Source: Streptomyces clavuligerus
GTDB taxonomy: Bacteria; Actinomycetota; Actinomycetes; Streptomycetales; Streptomycetaceae
Assembly: GCF_005519465.1 (NCBI RefSeq)
Contig: NZ_CP027858.1
Coordinates: forward strand, 3,410,001-3,474,000
Length of the DNA stretch: 64,000 nt
Direction: 5' to 3'
Of the stretch, positions 44,480 to 53,957 are shown in pieces. A model generated the notes under the pieces. It was not told the DNA's origin and did no database searches. It saw nothing but the letters and a program-made list of their open reading frames with translations. Made by a program: the position numbers and the translations under genes. How positions within the stretch are numbered: the stretch's first letter is position 1; the number at the start of each line of letters is the position of its first letter.

Positions 44480-45049
44480 GTGCTGGGGGAGGAGTCCGAG
44501 GGCGGGGCGGTGCCGCCGCTGCGGGTCGCGGTGGTCGTCGGGAGCACCCGGGAGGGCCGGGTCGCCGAGCGCGCGGGCCGGTGGTTCGCGGAGCGGGCCG
44601 GTGAGCGTACCGGGCTGGAGCTGTCGATCGTCGATCTGCTCGACTTCGACTTCCCGGCCCGCTATCCCGACCGGCCCACCGGCCCGATGCGGGAGTTCGC
44701 GGAACGGGTCGGGGACGCCGAGGCGTATGTGGTCGTCACCCCCGAGTACAACCGCTCGTTCCCCGCGGTGCTGAAGCAGGCCATCGACTACGCCTACGAC
44801 GAGTGGCATGCCAAACCGGTCGGCTTCGTCAGCTACGGCTATGGCTCCCGGGGGTTGTACGCGGTCGAGCAGCTACGGACGGTCTTCACCGAGTTGCACA
44901 CTGTGACGCTGCGTAACGGTGTCGGTCTGGACCTCCTGGAGGAGGGGTGGGCGGACGGCGAGCGGGCGGTGCAGCGGATGCTCCGGCAGCTCCTCTGGTG
45001 GGGGCTGGCGCTCCGGGAGGCGCGAGCGGCCCGGCCCTATGTCGCCTGA
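44480..45049 (+). CDS. NADPH-dependent FMN reductase
   Basis: 189 residues from GTG 44480 after a purine-rich AGGGGAAGGGGAGGG stretch. A flavodoxin-like fold is seen: VAVVVGSTREGRVAERAGRWF at the phosphate-binding loop and YVVVTPEYNRSFPAVLKQAIDYAYDEW with KPVGFVSYGYGSRG. It transfers electrons from NAD(P)H to FMN. It is not adjacent to an oxygenase gene; a second FMN reductase of a different subgroup lies at 53958-54641. Confidence 0.9.
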   Translation: MLGEESEGGAVPPLRVAVVVGSTREGRVAERAGRWFAERAGERTGLELSIVDLLDFDFPARYPDRPTGPMREFAERVGDAEAYVVVTPEYNRSFPAVLKQAIDYAYDEWHAKPVGFVSYGYGSRGLYAVEQLRTVFTELHTVTLRNGVGLDLLEEGWADGERAVQRMLRQLLWWGLALREARAARPYVA

Positions 45050-45100
45050 GGCGATGGGCCGCGCGGTCCGTACTCCCTGGAGGACGCAGAACTCCCTGGA

Positions 45101-45140
45101 GGGCGCGGAAGGACGCGGAAGGACGCGGGAGGACGCGGGA
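45101..45140. repeat. 10-bp tandem repeat, four copies
   Basis: GGGCGCGGAA, GGACGCGGAA, GGACGCGGGA and GGACGCGGGA follow each other without gaps, close to one helical turn each. They lie between the FMN reductase and the ABC exporter genes. Confidence 0.8.
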
Positions 45141-45225
45141 GCGCGCGTCCGACGAGTCCCGGCCTGGCGCCGGTCACCCCTGGAACCCCTGGAATCGAAA
45201 AATCGTGTGAAGGAACAGGTTGCCC

Positions 45226-46254
45226 ATGAGTACAGAACTCGCCATCGAGACGAAGGGCCTGGTGAAGGTCTTCGGTGAGAAGCGGGCCGTCGACGGCGTC
45301 GATCTCTCCGTGCCCGCCGGCACGGTCTACGGAGTCCTCGGTCCGAACGGCGCCGGGAAGACCACCACGGTGAAGATGCTCGCCACCCTGCTGCGGCCGG
45401 ACGGCGGCGAGGCGCGGATCTTCGGCAGGGATGTGCTGACGGAGGCCGACGCCGTGCGCCGCAGGGTTAGCCTCACCGGCCAGTACGCCTCGGTCGACGA
45501 GGACCTCACCGGCACCGAGAATCTCGTTCTCCTCGCCCGGCTGCTCGGGTACTCCTCGCGGGTCGCCCGGGAGCGGGCGGCGGCGATGCTGGAGGCGTTC
45601 GGGCTGACCGACGCGGAGGGCCGCCAGGTCAAGAACTACTCGGGCGGGATGCGGCGCCGGATCGACATCGCGGCGTCCATCCTCAGCACTCCCGATCTGC
45701 TCTTCCTGGACGAGCCGACCACGGGGCTCGACCCGCGCAGCCGCAACCAGGTCTGGGACATCGTCCGCACGGTCGTCGCCCACGGCACCACGGTGCTGCT
45801 GACGACGCAGTATCTCGACGAGGCCGATCAACTGGCCTCCCGGATCGCCGTGATCGACCACGGCCGGGTGATCGCCGAGGGGACCAAGGGCGAGCTGAAG
45901 GCGTCCGTCGGCCCGGGCACCGTCCAGTTGCGGCTGCGGGACGCCGGGCAGCGGCCCGAGGCCCGGCGGGTGCTGGCCGCCGTGCTCGGCACCGAGGTGC
46001 AGCAGGACGCCGACCCGGTCGCGCTGACCGCCCGGATCGGTGCGCACGACGGGCGGCACGGGGCGGCCGAGCAGGCCGGGAGGGCGCTGGCGGAGCTGGC
46101 CCGCGCGGGCATCACCGTCGACAACTTCTCGCTGGGGCAGCCCAGCCTGGACGAGGTCTTCCTCGCCCTGACCGACAGCGGTGCGGCGGCCGTCTCCACC
46201 ACGGCCGGGACCACCACCACCGAGACGCACGAGAAGAAGGGAGCGGCTGTATGA
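45226..46254 (+). CDS. DrrA-type ABC transporter ATP-binding protein
   Basis: 342 residues from ATG 45226 with GAAGGAA upstream; a TTG two codons earlier is less likely. Walker A is GPNGAGKTT, the Q-loop is [13 protein letters not shown], the signature is YSGGMRRR (at the LSGGQ position), Walker B is [16 protein letters not shown] and the switch region [11 protein letters not shown]. The DrrA-type C-terminal extension (about 230-320, ending in [15 protein letters not shown]) is present. The permease follows with ATGA overlap. Such pairs export hydrophobic drugs or lipids. Confidence 0.94.
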   Translation: MSTELAIETKGLVKVFGEKRAVDGVDLSVPAGTVYGVLGPNGAGKTTTVKMLATLLRPDGGEARIFGRDVLTEADAVRRRVSLTGQYASVDEDLTGTENLVLLARLLGYSSRVARERAAAMLEAFGLTDAEGRQVKNYSGGMRRRIDIAASILSTPDLLFLDEPTTGLDPRSRNQVWDIVRTVVAHGTTVLLTTQYLDEADQLASRIAVIDHGRVIAEGTKGELKASVGPGTVQLRLRDAGQRPEARRVLAAVLGTEVQQDADPVALTARIGAHDGRHGAAEQAGRALAELARAGITVDNFSLGQPSLDEVFLALTDSGAAAVSTTAGTTTTETHEKKGAAV

Positions 46255-47120
46255 GCACCGCGACGACCATGGCGCAGCCCGTCCAGGAGACCGACGACCC
46301 CGCCCGGAACGCTCCCCGGACGGGCGAGCTGTCCGCGCTGCTCGTGGGGAGGGAACAGCCGCCCGCGCCGAGCGCGCTCTCCGCGTCCGTCACCTTCGGC
46401 TGGCGCGCCATGCTGAAGATCAAGCATGTGCCGGAGCAGCTCTTCGATGTGACGGCCTTCCCGATCATGCTGGTGGTGATGTACACCTACCTCTTCGGAG
46501 GGGCGCTGGCCGGATCGACCACGGAGTACATCCAGTTCCTGCTGCCCGGCATCCTGACCATGAGCATTGTGATGATCACGATGTACACGGGCATATCGGT
46601 CAACACCGATATCGAGAAGGGTGTCTTCGACCGCTTCCGCACCCTGCCGATCTGGCGGCCCGCCCCGATGGTGGGCTATCTCCTCGGCGATGTGGTCCGG
46701 TATCTGCTGGCCTCCGTGGTGATGCTGACCGTCGGCATGATCATCGGCTACCGTCCGGGCGGCGGTCCGGTGGGCCTGCTGCTCGGGGTCGGGCTCCTGG
46801 TGGTGTTCTCGTTCTCCTTCTCCTGGATCTGGACGATGTTCGGCCTGCTGCTGCGGACCGAGAAGTCGGTGATGGGGGTGAGCATGATGGTGATCTTCCC
46901 GCTGACCTTCCTCAGCAATGTCTTCGTCGACCCGAAGACCATGCCCGGCTGGCTCCAGGCGTTCGTCAACAACAGCCCGGTCACCCATGTCGCCACGGCG
47001 GTGCGGGAGCTGATGGCGGGCGAGTGGCCCGCGGCGGACATCGCCTGGACGCTGGGGTGGTCCGCGTTCTTCCTGGTGGTGTTCGGCGCGCTGACGATGC
47101 GTCTGTACAACCGGAAGTGA
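46251..47120 (+). CDS. ABC-2 type transporter permease (DrrB-like)
   Basis: 289 residues from ATG 46251, translationally coupled to the ATPase. Six hydrophobic segments typical of ABC-2 permeases are seen: [94 protein letters not shown] and [18 protein letters not shown]. The conserved stretch [25 protein letters not shown] is near the end. A short cytoplasmic N-terminus precedes TM1. Confidence 0.93.
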   Translation: MSTATTMAQPVQETDDPARNAPRTGELSALLVGREQPPAPSALSASVTFGWRAMLKIKHVPEQLFDVTAFPIMLVVMYTYLFGGALAGSTTEYIQFLLPGILTMSIVMITMYTGISVNTDIEKGVFDRFRTLPIWRPAPMVGYLLGDVVRYLLASVVMLTVGMIIGYRPGGGPVGLLLGVGLLVVFSFSFSWIWTMFGLLLRTEKSVMGVSMMVIFPLTFLSNVFVDPKTMPGWLQAFVNNSPVTHVATAVRELMAGEWPAADIAWTLGWSAFFLVVFGALTMRLYNRK

Positions 47121-47250
47121 CGTCACGTCACGGGGGTGCGGGACGTCAGGACGGTGGGACAACGGGTCGCCCGGGCCGACGCGGGCGGCCCGCCGTCCCG
47201 CCTCCTGTCCCTCTGTTCTTGTTCCGGCTGTTCTCGTTCCGGCCGGCCGG

Positions 47251-47281
47251 TTGACCTTCCCCCTCGGGGAGGGAACAGCAT
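47251..47281 (+). promoter_or_regulatory. MerR-type promoter of the MerR-PP2C gene
   Basis: TTGACC (47251-47256) and CAGCAT (47276-47281) are separated by 19 bp, the long spacer that MerR-family activators correct. An imperfect dyad CTTCCCC / GGGGAGG lies in the spacer. The gene starts 42 bp downstream and itself encodes a MerR protein, so autoregulation is likely. Confidence 0.65.
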
Positions 47282-47322
47282 CGAGTCCGTCGGGCGCCGT
47301 GCCCGGCACGAGGAGGAGGACC

Positions 47323-48423
47323 ATGCCGCGGCTGACGATCGGGGCGTTCGCCCGGGTGACCCGGCTCTCGGCGAAGGCCCTGCGCCACTACGACGAACTC
47401 GGGCTGCTGCGCCCGGCGCGCGTCGACCCGTTCACCGGCTACCGCTTCTACGACGAGTCCCAGGTGGAACGGGCCCGGCTGGTGGTGTGGCTGCGGCGGA
47501 TCGGGATGCCGCTCGCGGGCGTCCATGAGATCTGCGAGCTGTACGGGACGGAGCCCGCCGCCGCGGCGAAGGCCGTACGGGCCTACTGGTCACGGGTGGA
47601 GGCGGAGACCGCCGCCCGTCGTGACCTGGCGCTCTTCCTCGTCGATGAGCTGTCCCGACCGGACGAGGAGACCACTGTGACCACCCTGATGATCCGCCAT
47701 GCCGCCCGCACCGACCGGGGGCTGGTGCGCGAGCGGGACCAGGACACCGCCTGTGCCGGACACCGGCTGCTCGCCGTCGCCGACGGCTACGGCACCGAGG
47801 GGGACCGGGCGGGGGCGGCGGCCGTCGCCGCGCTGAAGGACCTTGACCGGGCGCCCGGAAGCACGGCCCCGGGCTCCCTGCGCGCCGGTGACCTGCTCAA
47901 CGCCCTGGAGGACGCCGTCGACCGCGCCAACGCCGAGATCGGCGGCCTCGACGGCTCCGGCACCACCCTGACCGCCATGGTGTGGACGGGGTCCCGGCTC
48001 GCGCTCGTCCATATCGGGGACTCCCGTGCCTATCTGCTGCGCGACGGCGGGTTCTTCCGGATCACCCATGACCACACCGTGGTCCAGTCGATGATCGACG
48101 CGGGAACCCTGACGGAGGCGGAGGCGGCCGGGCACCCCCAGCGCACGCTGCTGCTGCGCGCCCTGGACGGCGGCACGGACTCCGCCCGCCCGGACCTCCG
48201 GCTGCACGAGGCCCGCCCCGGCGACCGCTATCTCCTCTGCTCGGACGGCCTGTTCACGGTGGTCCCGGACGAGACCATCCGCCACACCCTCACCGAGTCC
48301 CCCGACCCCGACACGGCCGTGGACACCCTGATCTCCCTCGCCCACGCCTCCGGCGCCCCCGACAACATCGCCTGCGTCGTCGCGGACGTCTCCCTCCTCC
48401 GCGAACTGGACCCCGCGTCCTGA
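47323..48423 (+). CDS. MerR-family regulator fused to a PP2C serine/threonine phosphatase
   Basis: 366 residues from ATG 47323 with AGGAGGAGG upstream. Residues 1-75 are a MerR winged helix (LTIGAFARVTRLSAKALRHYDELGLLRPARVDPFTGYRFYDESQ). A helical linker (about 76-120) leads to a PP2C domain (about 125-362) with metal-binding Asp in AVADGYG, then GSGTTLTAMVWTG, LVHIGDSRAYLL, RYLLCSDGLF and APDNIACVVADV. The usual GG after DG is GYGTEG, a departure. The fusion suggests a regulator that is also a phosphatase or whose partner is a phospho-protein. Downstream is a terminator-bearing repeat. Confidence 0.9.
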   Translation: MPRLTIGAFARVTRLSAKALRHYDELGLLRPARVDPFTGYRFYDESQVERARLVVWLRRIGMPLAGVHEICELYGTEPAAAAKAVRAYWSRVEAETAARRDLALFLVDELSRPDEETTVTTLMIRHAARTDRGLVRERDQDTACAGHRLLAVADGYGTEGDRAGAAAVAALKDLDRAPGSTAPGSLRAGDLLNALEDAVDRANAEIGGLDGSGTTLTAMVWTGSRLALVHIGDSRAYLLRDGGFFRITHDHTVVQSMIDAGTLTEAEAAGHPQRTLLLRALDGGTDSARPDLRLHEARPGDRYLLCSDGLFTVVPDETIRHTLTESPDPDTAVDTLISLAHASGAPDNIACVVADVSLLRELDPAS

Positions 48424-48426
48424 TCC

Positions 48427-48502
48427 CACCGGGCGGGGCCCTGGCCGGGTGCGGGGGATCGGCCAGGGCCCCTGTCGCCCGGCCCAGGGCAGGTGTCGGG
48501 CC
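48427..48502. repeat. Left copy of 76-bp direct repeat with terminator hairpin
   Basis: 71 of 76 bp match 50339-50414 in direct orientation. GGGCCCTGGCC and GGCCAGGGCCC inside it form a strong hairpin, so this copy also ends transcription of the MerR-PP2C gene. Confidence 0.85.
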
Positions 48503-48705
48503 GGGATGCCGCCACGCCGCCGCACCCGGGGTACGAAGGTGCAGGTCACACCCGATGGGGCTGTACGGCGGGCGGCTGCCGGGAGTGTCAGATCCGCTCG
48601 GGCACTCCTGTGCCGAACAGCCCCGAGGAGGACAGGCAGAACGTCGTCAGCAGGCAGGACCACGGCAGCCAGAGGGGCAGCCGGAGCCTTCTGCGCGCGC
48701 TCTTT
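48503..48705. other. Gene-free stretch left of the small Cys protein
   Basis: About 200 bp between the left repeat and the stop codon of the small minus-strand gene. No gene or clear structure is seen. Confidence 0.4.
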
Positions 48706-48984
48706 TCAGGCTTCGTCACGGCCCCATGTCCCAAATTTCCGGCGCCGTTCGTTGTCTGCCCGGATTTCCGAACGGAGGCGTCCTGATGCCGAGGTGGTGC
48801 GTTCCTCGTGGGGAGCAGCAGCCGGCTTGTCCGGACAATCGGATTTTGGGCAGCGGCACGGCCCGAAATCGAATGGGTTGAAATCTTTGATCCGGTGCAG
48901 ACCGCGTCGACGCTCGATCAACTGTCCACTCTTTCGTCCGAGTGACCGTTCCGTCCCGGTGACCGGGCGGCTCCGGCGCCCCAT
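48706..48984 (-). CDS. Small Cys-motif protein (PCRC-x4-CPD), divergent from an XRE gene
   Basis: Up to 92 residues from ATG 48984; a TTG at 48918 (LIERRRGLH) may be the actual start as no good ribosome site precedes the ATG. The central motif is PCRCPKSDCPDKP, and the C-terminus is charged (SGRLRSEIRADNERRRKFGTWGRDEA). Codons are less GC-rich than those of neighbours. The same C-x-C-x4-C-P-D spacing occurs in the small gene at 62614-62820, which also diverges from an XRE regulator. Zinc binding is likely. Function unknown; I do not recognise a named family. Confidence 0.5.
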   Translation of the reverse strand: MGRRSRPVTGTERSLGRKSGQLIERRRGLHRIKDFNPFDFGPCRCPKSDCPDKPAAAPHEERTTSASGRLRSEIRADNERRRKFGTWGRDEA

Positions 48985-49125
48985 TGCGCCGATCGGTCCT
49001 GTTGGTCAGTCAACGGCTTTGACACACAGGACAACTTGCGCAGGGACGACACGGACCCCCGTGCGAATACCTGTCATTCCTGTAACCATGGGGGCAGCGA
49101 TGAATCCGTGAGGAAGACAGAGCCC

Positions 49126-50331
49126 ATGAGTGCTGCTGATGACTCCACGAACACGACGGAGCTTGCGCCCGGTGAGAACCTGGCGGTGCTCCGGAAAGCA
49201 CGTGCGCTGACACAGGCGCAGTTGGCGAGAAAGGCAAACATCTCCCTCTCATTGCTTTCCAAGATCGAAATTGGGGATCGCGCGCTGACCCCGGCTGCGG
49301 CGGCGGCCGTGGGCAAAGCGATGGGACTCAGCATGGCGGAGGTGCAGGGGAAAGCTACTGTCGCGAAGCGGGAAGAGCAGGACCTCGTGGAGCTGCGGGC
49401 TGCTCTTCGCGACTACGACCTGCCGACGGACGGTGCGCCGACGGGGCCTCGACTCAAAGCCAATCTGGCTACGGTGCAGCGGTATCGGAAGAAGGTCGAC
49501 GTCTCGCGTCTGCTGCGAGCATTGCCTACGTTGCTCAGGGATGCCACCGGCTACGCCTACACAGCCAACACCACCCAGGCATGGGCGGATCTCTCCCAGG
49601 TGTACAGCACTGTGTACTGGCTGGCGGCGCGGCACCGTTGGATGGACATGGCTGAGCTGGCAGTTACCCGGCAGCGGTGGGCTGTTGAACAGAAGCCCAC
49701 CCCTATGGCGGCTGCGGTTGCCGCGCGGGACCGGGCCGGGACCTATCTGAACTTCGGAGATGTCGAGCGGGGGCTCGGTGTCGTCGACCGTGCGATCGCG
49801 GAAGCACAGCGAGATCTCGCTGGAACGGATCAGGACTTGGCCATCTGCATCCTGAACCTGAGGGGGATGACGCTTGCCGGGCGGCTGCCCGACAAGAAGG
49901 AGGCCAGGCGGGAGGCCGACCGGCATATTCGGTCTGCCGTTGCTGCCGCCGACGGGCTCGGCAACCGGGACCGCCAAGTACTCGGACTGACGGCGGGACC
50001 ACAGAACACCGTCCTGCACCAACTGGCCACCTATGTGGACCTTGGGAGGCCCCAGGAAGCCCTGGGGTTGGTGGACGTGCTCCCCGCCGCGCTGGATGGC
50101 CTGCCGCCGACCCGGGTGGCGCCGACCCACATCAGTATGGCGCGGGCACAGCTCGACATGGGGGACCGGGACGGAGCGCTGCGGAGCCTGGCCTCGGCAT
50201 GGGATGTGGCCCCGCAGCTGGCCCGGATTCATCCCATGGGCCGGGAGGTGTTCCGGGTGCTGTCCTCGTTGCACCGGCGGGGCAATCCGGAGCTGAACCG
50301 ACTGGCCAGGATGGCGGGGATGGCGCTCTGA
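49126..50331 (+). CDS. XRE-family HTH regulator with TPR-like C-terminus
   Basis: 401 residues from ATG 49126, with GAGGAAG upstream. The HTH is at about 17-70 (NLAVLRKARALTQAQLARKANISLSLLSKIEIGDRALTPA). The rest is alpha-helical with TPR-like pairs (AVAARDRAGTYLNFGDVERGLGVVDRAIAEAQRDL, VAPTHISMARAQLDMGDRDGALRSLASAWDVAP). It is divergent from the small Cys protein gene and sits between 76-bp direct repeats. Codon use is less GC-rich than in the flanking genes. A regulator sensing a peptide or protein partner through its TPR region is plausible. Confidence 0.88.
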   Translation: MSAADDSTNTTELAPGENLAVLRKARALTQAQLARKANISLSLLSKIEIGDRALTPAAAAAVGKAMGLSMAEVQGKATVAKREEQDLVELRAALRDYDLPTDGAPTGPRLKANLATVQRYRKKVDVSRLLRALPTLLRDATGYAYTANTTQAWADLSQVYSTVYWLAARHRWMDMAELAVTRQRWAVEQKPTPMAAAVAARDRAGTYLNFGDVERGLGVVDRAIAEAQRDLAGTDQDLAICILNLRGMTLAGRLPDKKEARREADRHIRSAVAAADGLGNRDRQVLGLTAGPQNTVLHQLATYVDLGRPQEALGLVDVLPAALDGLPPTRVAPTHISMARAQLDMGDRDGALRSLASAWDVAPQLARIHPMGREVFRVLSSLHRRGNPELNRLARMAGMAL

Positions 50332-50338
50332 CCCCGGT

Positions 50339-50414
50339 CACCGGGCGGGGCCCTGGCCGGGTGCGGGGAATCGGCCAGGGCTCCTTGCGCCCGGCCCGGG
50401 GCAGGTGTCGGGCC
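50339..50414. repeat. Right copy of 76-bp direct repeat with terminator hairpin
   Basis: Direct copy of 48427-48502 with five substitutions. It lies between the convergent XRE gene and the AAA-type regulator gene, whose stop codon is 4 bp beyond. Confidence 0.85.
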
Positions 50415-50417
50415 CGG

Positions 50418-53400
50418 TCAGAGTCGCCAGGCGATCGGGGTGCGCGGTCGGTAGGCGCAGTGGGTGCCCGTGGTGACCGAGGTGCGGAGGTGGGCGGCGA
50501 GTTCGGGGTGGAGGCGGTCGAGTTTGCGGAAGGTGTCGCGGATACGGGCGGTGACCGTCTTGCGGGCGCGTTCGGTCTCGTCGCCCAGGCGGCGGGGGCG
50601 GCCACCGAGGCCCGCCGCCGTGCGCAACTCGTCCAGCAGCGCGGCCCGTTCGCGGGTGAACTCGGTGACACGGCGCTCGTCGCCCCGTTCGGCGGCGCGG
50701 TCCAGCTCCTCGTCCAGGTGTTCCAGCCGGCGGCGGTACTGGGCGCGGGCCTCGTCGTCGAGGACCGGATCGCCGCCGAGACTCCGGGCGGCCACCACGG
50801 CGGCGCCGCCCCCGGGGTCGAGCAGGGACACGGCGGACAGCTCGTCACCGGGGCGGGCGAGCAGGGTGCGCAGATCCCGCAGCCCTTTCGCGTCGGGCAT
50901 ATGGACGGCCCGCCCGTCGAAGGAGAGCGACCACACCGCCCCCTCGCGGTGGAAGGCGGGCCGCTCGGACGGCTCCGGCCGCACAGGGGCGGGCGGGGGA
51001 GGAACGGGGGGCGCGGGCGCGCGGCGGTCCAGGAGCCGGGACATGCCCAGCCGCTCCGCCTCCTCCCGCACCTCCGCCGCCAGGGCGGCATCCGCCTCCG
51101 GGCCGAGCACGGCGAGCAGTTCGGCGCGGACCCGCACCGACCAGGGCCGGGAGCGCAGCCGCCGGGCCGAGGTGTCGGCCGCCTTCAGCGCGGCCACCGC
51201 CGCCTCCCGGTCGCCCCGCGCCCGGTGCAGCAGCCCCAGCCAGAGATCGACGGGCCCGCCGATGTCGCAGCCGTACATCGAGACGACCCACTGCCCGGCG
51301 TACGGGGCCAGCGCGGCGAGTGACGCGTCGATCAGCTCCCGGTCCCCCGAGGCCGCCGCGAGCTGGGCGCGCAGCCGCAGCGCCAGCGGCTCGAAGACCC
51401 GGGGCAGGGAGTCCGGCAGCTCCCGCGCCTGGTCCAGGGCCAGGTCGAGATCGCCGCTCTCGACCGCCGTCACCGCGATCAGCAGCGCCGGGAAGGGGTG
51501 CGCCAGCTCCTCAAGGCGCTCCAGCATCGCGTGGGCCTCGTCGTACCGGCCCCGCAGCAGCGCCAGCGTCCACAGCATGTGGGCGTGGACGAACGAGTAC
51601 GGCACATCCGGGATCTCCCCCCGGACCTCCCCGTCCGTCGCCCGCCGCAGCAGCTCGGACGCCTCGTCGAACCGGCCCTGGAACGCGGCCACCAGCGCGG
51701 TGTCGATGAGGACGGACAGCTCATGGCTGCGCAGCCCCACCTGCCCGGCCTGCGCCGCGAAGGAGCGCAACTGCTCGGTGTAGCGCGGGTCCCCCAGCTC
51801 CAGCAGGGTGACCCAGCGCATGCTGGTGCAGTGCAGCTCCAGCAGGAGATTGCCGGTGCGCCGGGCCACGGCGACGATCTCGGCGGTGAGGTCCATGCGC
51901 TCCGCCGCCGTGCCCAGCCCCCAGATGGCGTCGTGGTGCGCCCAGAGCGAGAACGCCAGCGTCTCGTCGTCGTGGCCGTCGCGCGCCAGCTCCGTGGTCC
52001 GCTCCGCCAGGTCCAGCGCCATCCGCTGGGGGCTCAGCCCGCTGATGTCCTCGCCGCTGCCGCTGATCAGGCTGCGGTACGCGTCCCGCAGCAGCGCGAC
52101 GCTCCGGTCCGTCTGCGTCGCGCCGCGGTCGTGCTGGTGCAGCCGGATCGCCACCTGCGCGAGCAGCGCCGGGTCACGGGTCTGCCGGGCCAGCTCCAGG
52201 GCCTGCTCGAACGCCTGCCACGAGCCGTCGTTGTCGCCCACGTGCCAGAGGGTGCCCGCGAGGTCGAGGCAGATCAGCACGGCGCGGTGCCGGTCGTCCC
52301 CGGCGGCCTCCATGGCCCGCCGGAAGTGGCTCTGCGCCTCCTCGCCCGCGAGCCGCCCGGCCGCGTCCCGCGCGGCGGCGATCAGCAGATCGACCCGGCG
52401 CCCCCGTTCCAGCTCCTCCCCGGCCAGGTGGGCGTGGCGGGCCAGATCGGCGGGGAAGATCCGCTCGCGCAGCGCCGGGACGTCGTCCAGGGCGCGCACC
52501 ACGGCCGCGTGCAGGGCCCGGCGCCGCCCCTCGTCCAGGGACCCGTACAGCGTCTCCCGGACCAGGTCGTGCACGAACGAGAAGGTCCCGCCCTCGCCGA
52601 CGGTGACCAGCCGGGCCGCCACCGCCCCTTCGAGCAGGCGCTCCGCGTGCGGGACGGGTGTACCGGCCGCCGCCGCGAGCACCTGCCGGTGGAACGCGCG
52701 GCCCAGCACCGACGCCGTCTCCAGGAGCGGGCCGACCCCGGGCGGCAGCAGCGCCAGCCGCCGCCGCACGGCCTCCCGCACCCCCGGGGCCACCGTGGTC
52801 ACCGGGCTGCCGCCGCGCCATATGCGGACGGTCTGCTCCACGAAGAAGGGGTTGCCGCCGGTGTGCCGGTACACCTCGTCCACCAGGTCGGGGTCGGGCT
52901 CGACACCCCCGGTCAGCGCGATCAGCGCGCCCACCTCGTCCCGGCCGAGGCCGGTCAGGGTGAGGGTGGACCCGGCGCGCGCCGTCAGTGCCAGGATCAG
53001 CGGGCGCAGCGGGTGGTCGGCCGTCTCCACCTCCACGTCCCGATAGGTCCCGATCAGCAGCAGCCGCTCGAACCAGGCGTGCTGGGCGGCGAATTCCAGC
53101 AGCTTGAGCGAGGCCGGGTCGGCCCAGTGCAGATCGTCGAGGAAGATCACCAGGGGCCGTTGCTGCGAGGCGGTGACCAGGGCCGTCGTCACGGCGTCAT
53201 AGAACGCGAAGCTCTCGGCGCCGTCCCGGGGCGCCGCCCCCTCCCGGCCGGGGACACCCTGCCCGGGGGCACCGTGACCGGGCCCGGAGTGCGCGGACCC
53301 GGAGTGCGCGGGCCTGGACTGCACGGGTCCGGAGTGCACGGGTCCGCCAGGGCCGCCGGGGCCGCCCGGCGCGGGCCCCGCCGGGCCCTCGCCCAGCAGG

Positions 53401-53711
53401 ACCGCGAGCCGTCCGCCCGAGGCCCGGTCCGTCTCCGCCCACTCCCGTTCGCCGATCGCGCGCCGCAGTCCCCGGATCACCTGCACCCACGGCCAGTGGC
53501 CGGGCGCGCTGTCCGAGTCCCAGCAGGAGGCGCCGAGCACCAGCGCCCCGCCGCGTCTGGCCTCGTCCGCCGCGCCGGTGACCAGCGTCGTCTTGCCGAT
53601 ACCCGCCTCGCCCGTGACGAGCACCAGCCCCCCGTGGCTCGTCAGGACCCGGCCGACCTCCGTCCGGAGGACGCCCGAGGGGTGATCGCGCCCGATGAGT
53701 GCAGGGTTCAT
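50418..53711 (-). CDS. Large AAA-type ATP-binding regulator with TPR-like region
   Basis: 1097 residues from ATG 53711. The N-terminal ATPase has Walker A GEAGIGKTTL (about 33-42) and Walker B VIFLDDLHWADPASL, in the style of LuxR-type (LAL/MalT) regulators. It is interrupted by a Gly/Pro/His-rich insertion coded by 15-bp repeats. A long helical region follows (about 430-900). The C-terminus has no LuxR HTH; instead there is a winged-helix-like segment (VWSLSFDGRAVHMPDAKGLRDLRTLL) and a coiled region ending in ARKTVTARIRDTFRKLDRLHPELAAHL. The target is unknown. Confidence 0.85.
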   Translation of the reverse strand: MNPALIGRDHPSGVLRTEVGRVLTSHGGLVLVTGEAGIGKTTLVTGAADEARRGGALVLGASCWDSDSAPGHWPWVQVIRGLRRAIGEREWAETDRASGGRLAVLLGEGPAGPAPGGPGGPGGPVHSGPVQSRPAHSGSAHSGPGHGAPGQGVPGREGAAPRDGAESFAFYDAVTTALVTASQQRPLVIFLDDLHWADPASLKLLEFAAQHAWFERLLLIGTYRDVEVETADHPLRPLILALTARAGSTLTLTGLGRDEVGALIALTGGVEPDPDLVDEVYRHTGGNPFFVEQTVRIWRGGSPVTTVAPGVREAVRRRLALLPPGVGPLLETASVLGRAFHRQVLAAAAGTPVPHAERLLEGAVAARLVTVGEGGTFSFVHDLVRETLYGSLDEGRRRALHAAVVRALDDVPALRERIFPADLARHAHLAGEELERGRRVDLLIAAARDAAGRLAGEEAQSHFRRAMEAAGDDRHRAVLICLDLAGTLWHVGDNDGSWQAFEQALELARQTRDPALLAQVAIRLHQHDRGATQTDRSVALLRDAYRSLISGSGEDISGLSPQRMALDLAERTTELARDGHDDETLAFSLWAHHDAIWGLGTAAERMDLTAEIVAVARRTGNLLLELHCTSMRWVTLLELGDPRYTEQLRSFAAQAGQVGLRSHELSVLIDTALVAAFQGRFDEASELLRRATDGEVRGEIPDVPYSFVHAHMLWTLALLRGRYDEAHAMLERLEELAHPFPALLIAVTAVESGDLDLALDQARELPDSLPRVFEPLALRLRAQLAAASGDRELIDASLAALAPYAGQWVVSMYGCDIGGPVDLWLGLLHRARGDREAAVAALKAADTSARRLRSRPWSVRVRAELLAVLGPEADAALAAEVREEAERLGMSRLLDRRAPAPPVPPPPAPVRPEPSERPAFHREGAVWSLSFDGRAVHMPDAKGLRDLRTLLARPGDELSAVSLLDPGGGAAVVAARSLGGDPVLDDEARAQYRRRLEHLDEELDRAAERGDERRVTEFTRERAALLDELRTAAGLGGRPRRLGDETERARKTVTARIRDTFRKLDRLHPELAAHLRTSVTTGTHCAYRPRTPIAWRL
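53281..53340. repeat. 15-bp tandem repeat inside the AAA regulator gene
   Basis: Four units of the GGCCCGGAGTGCGCG type run at 53281, 53296, 53311 and 53326. They are in frame and add a low-complexity Ser/His/Gly/Pro insertion. Confidence 0.8.
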
Positions 53712-53957
53712 GCCGAGCACCCTAGAAGGCGGCACTGACAGTAGGCCCGGGGGAAGGCCCCGCTGAAACCGGGGCCCGGCCGCCCTTCCTCGGGCCCCAC
53801 CCGGGTGAGCTGCGCCGACGCCCGCCCCGCCGAGTGGTCGCACCTATCACGCGGTATCACGCGCTCCCCGCGTACCGCTGCGGCGGAGCCCCGGCACCGC
53901 ACGGTGCCGGGGCTCCGCCCAAGGGCCCGGTCGGCCCTGTAGGACCGGTAGGACCGG

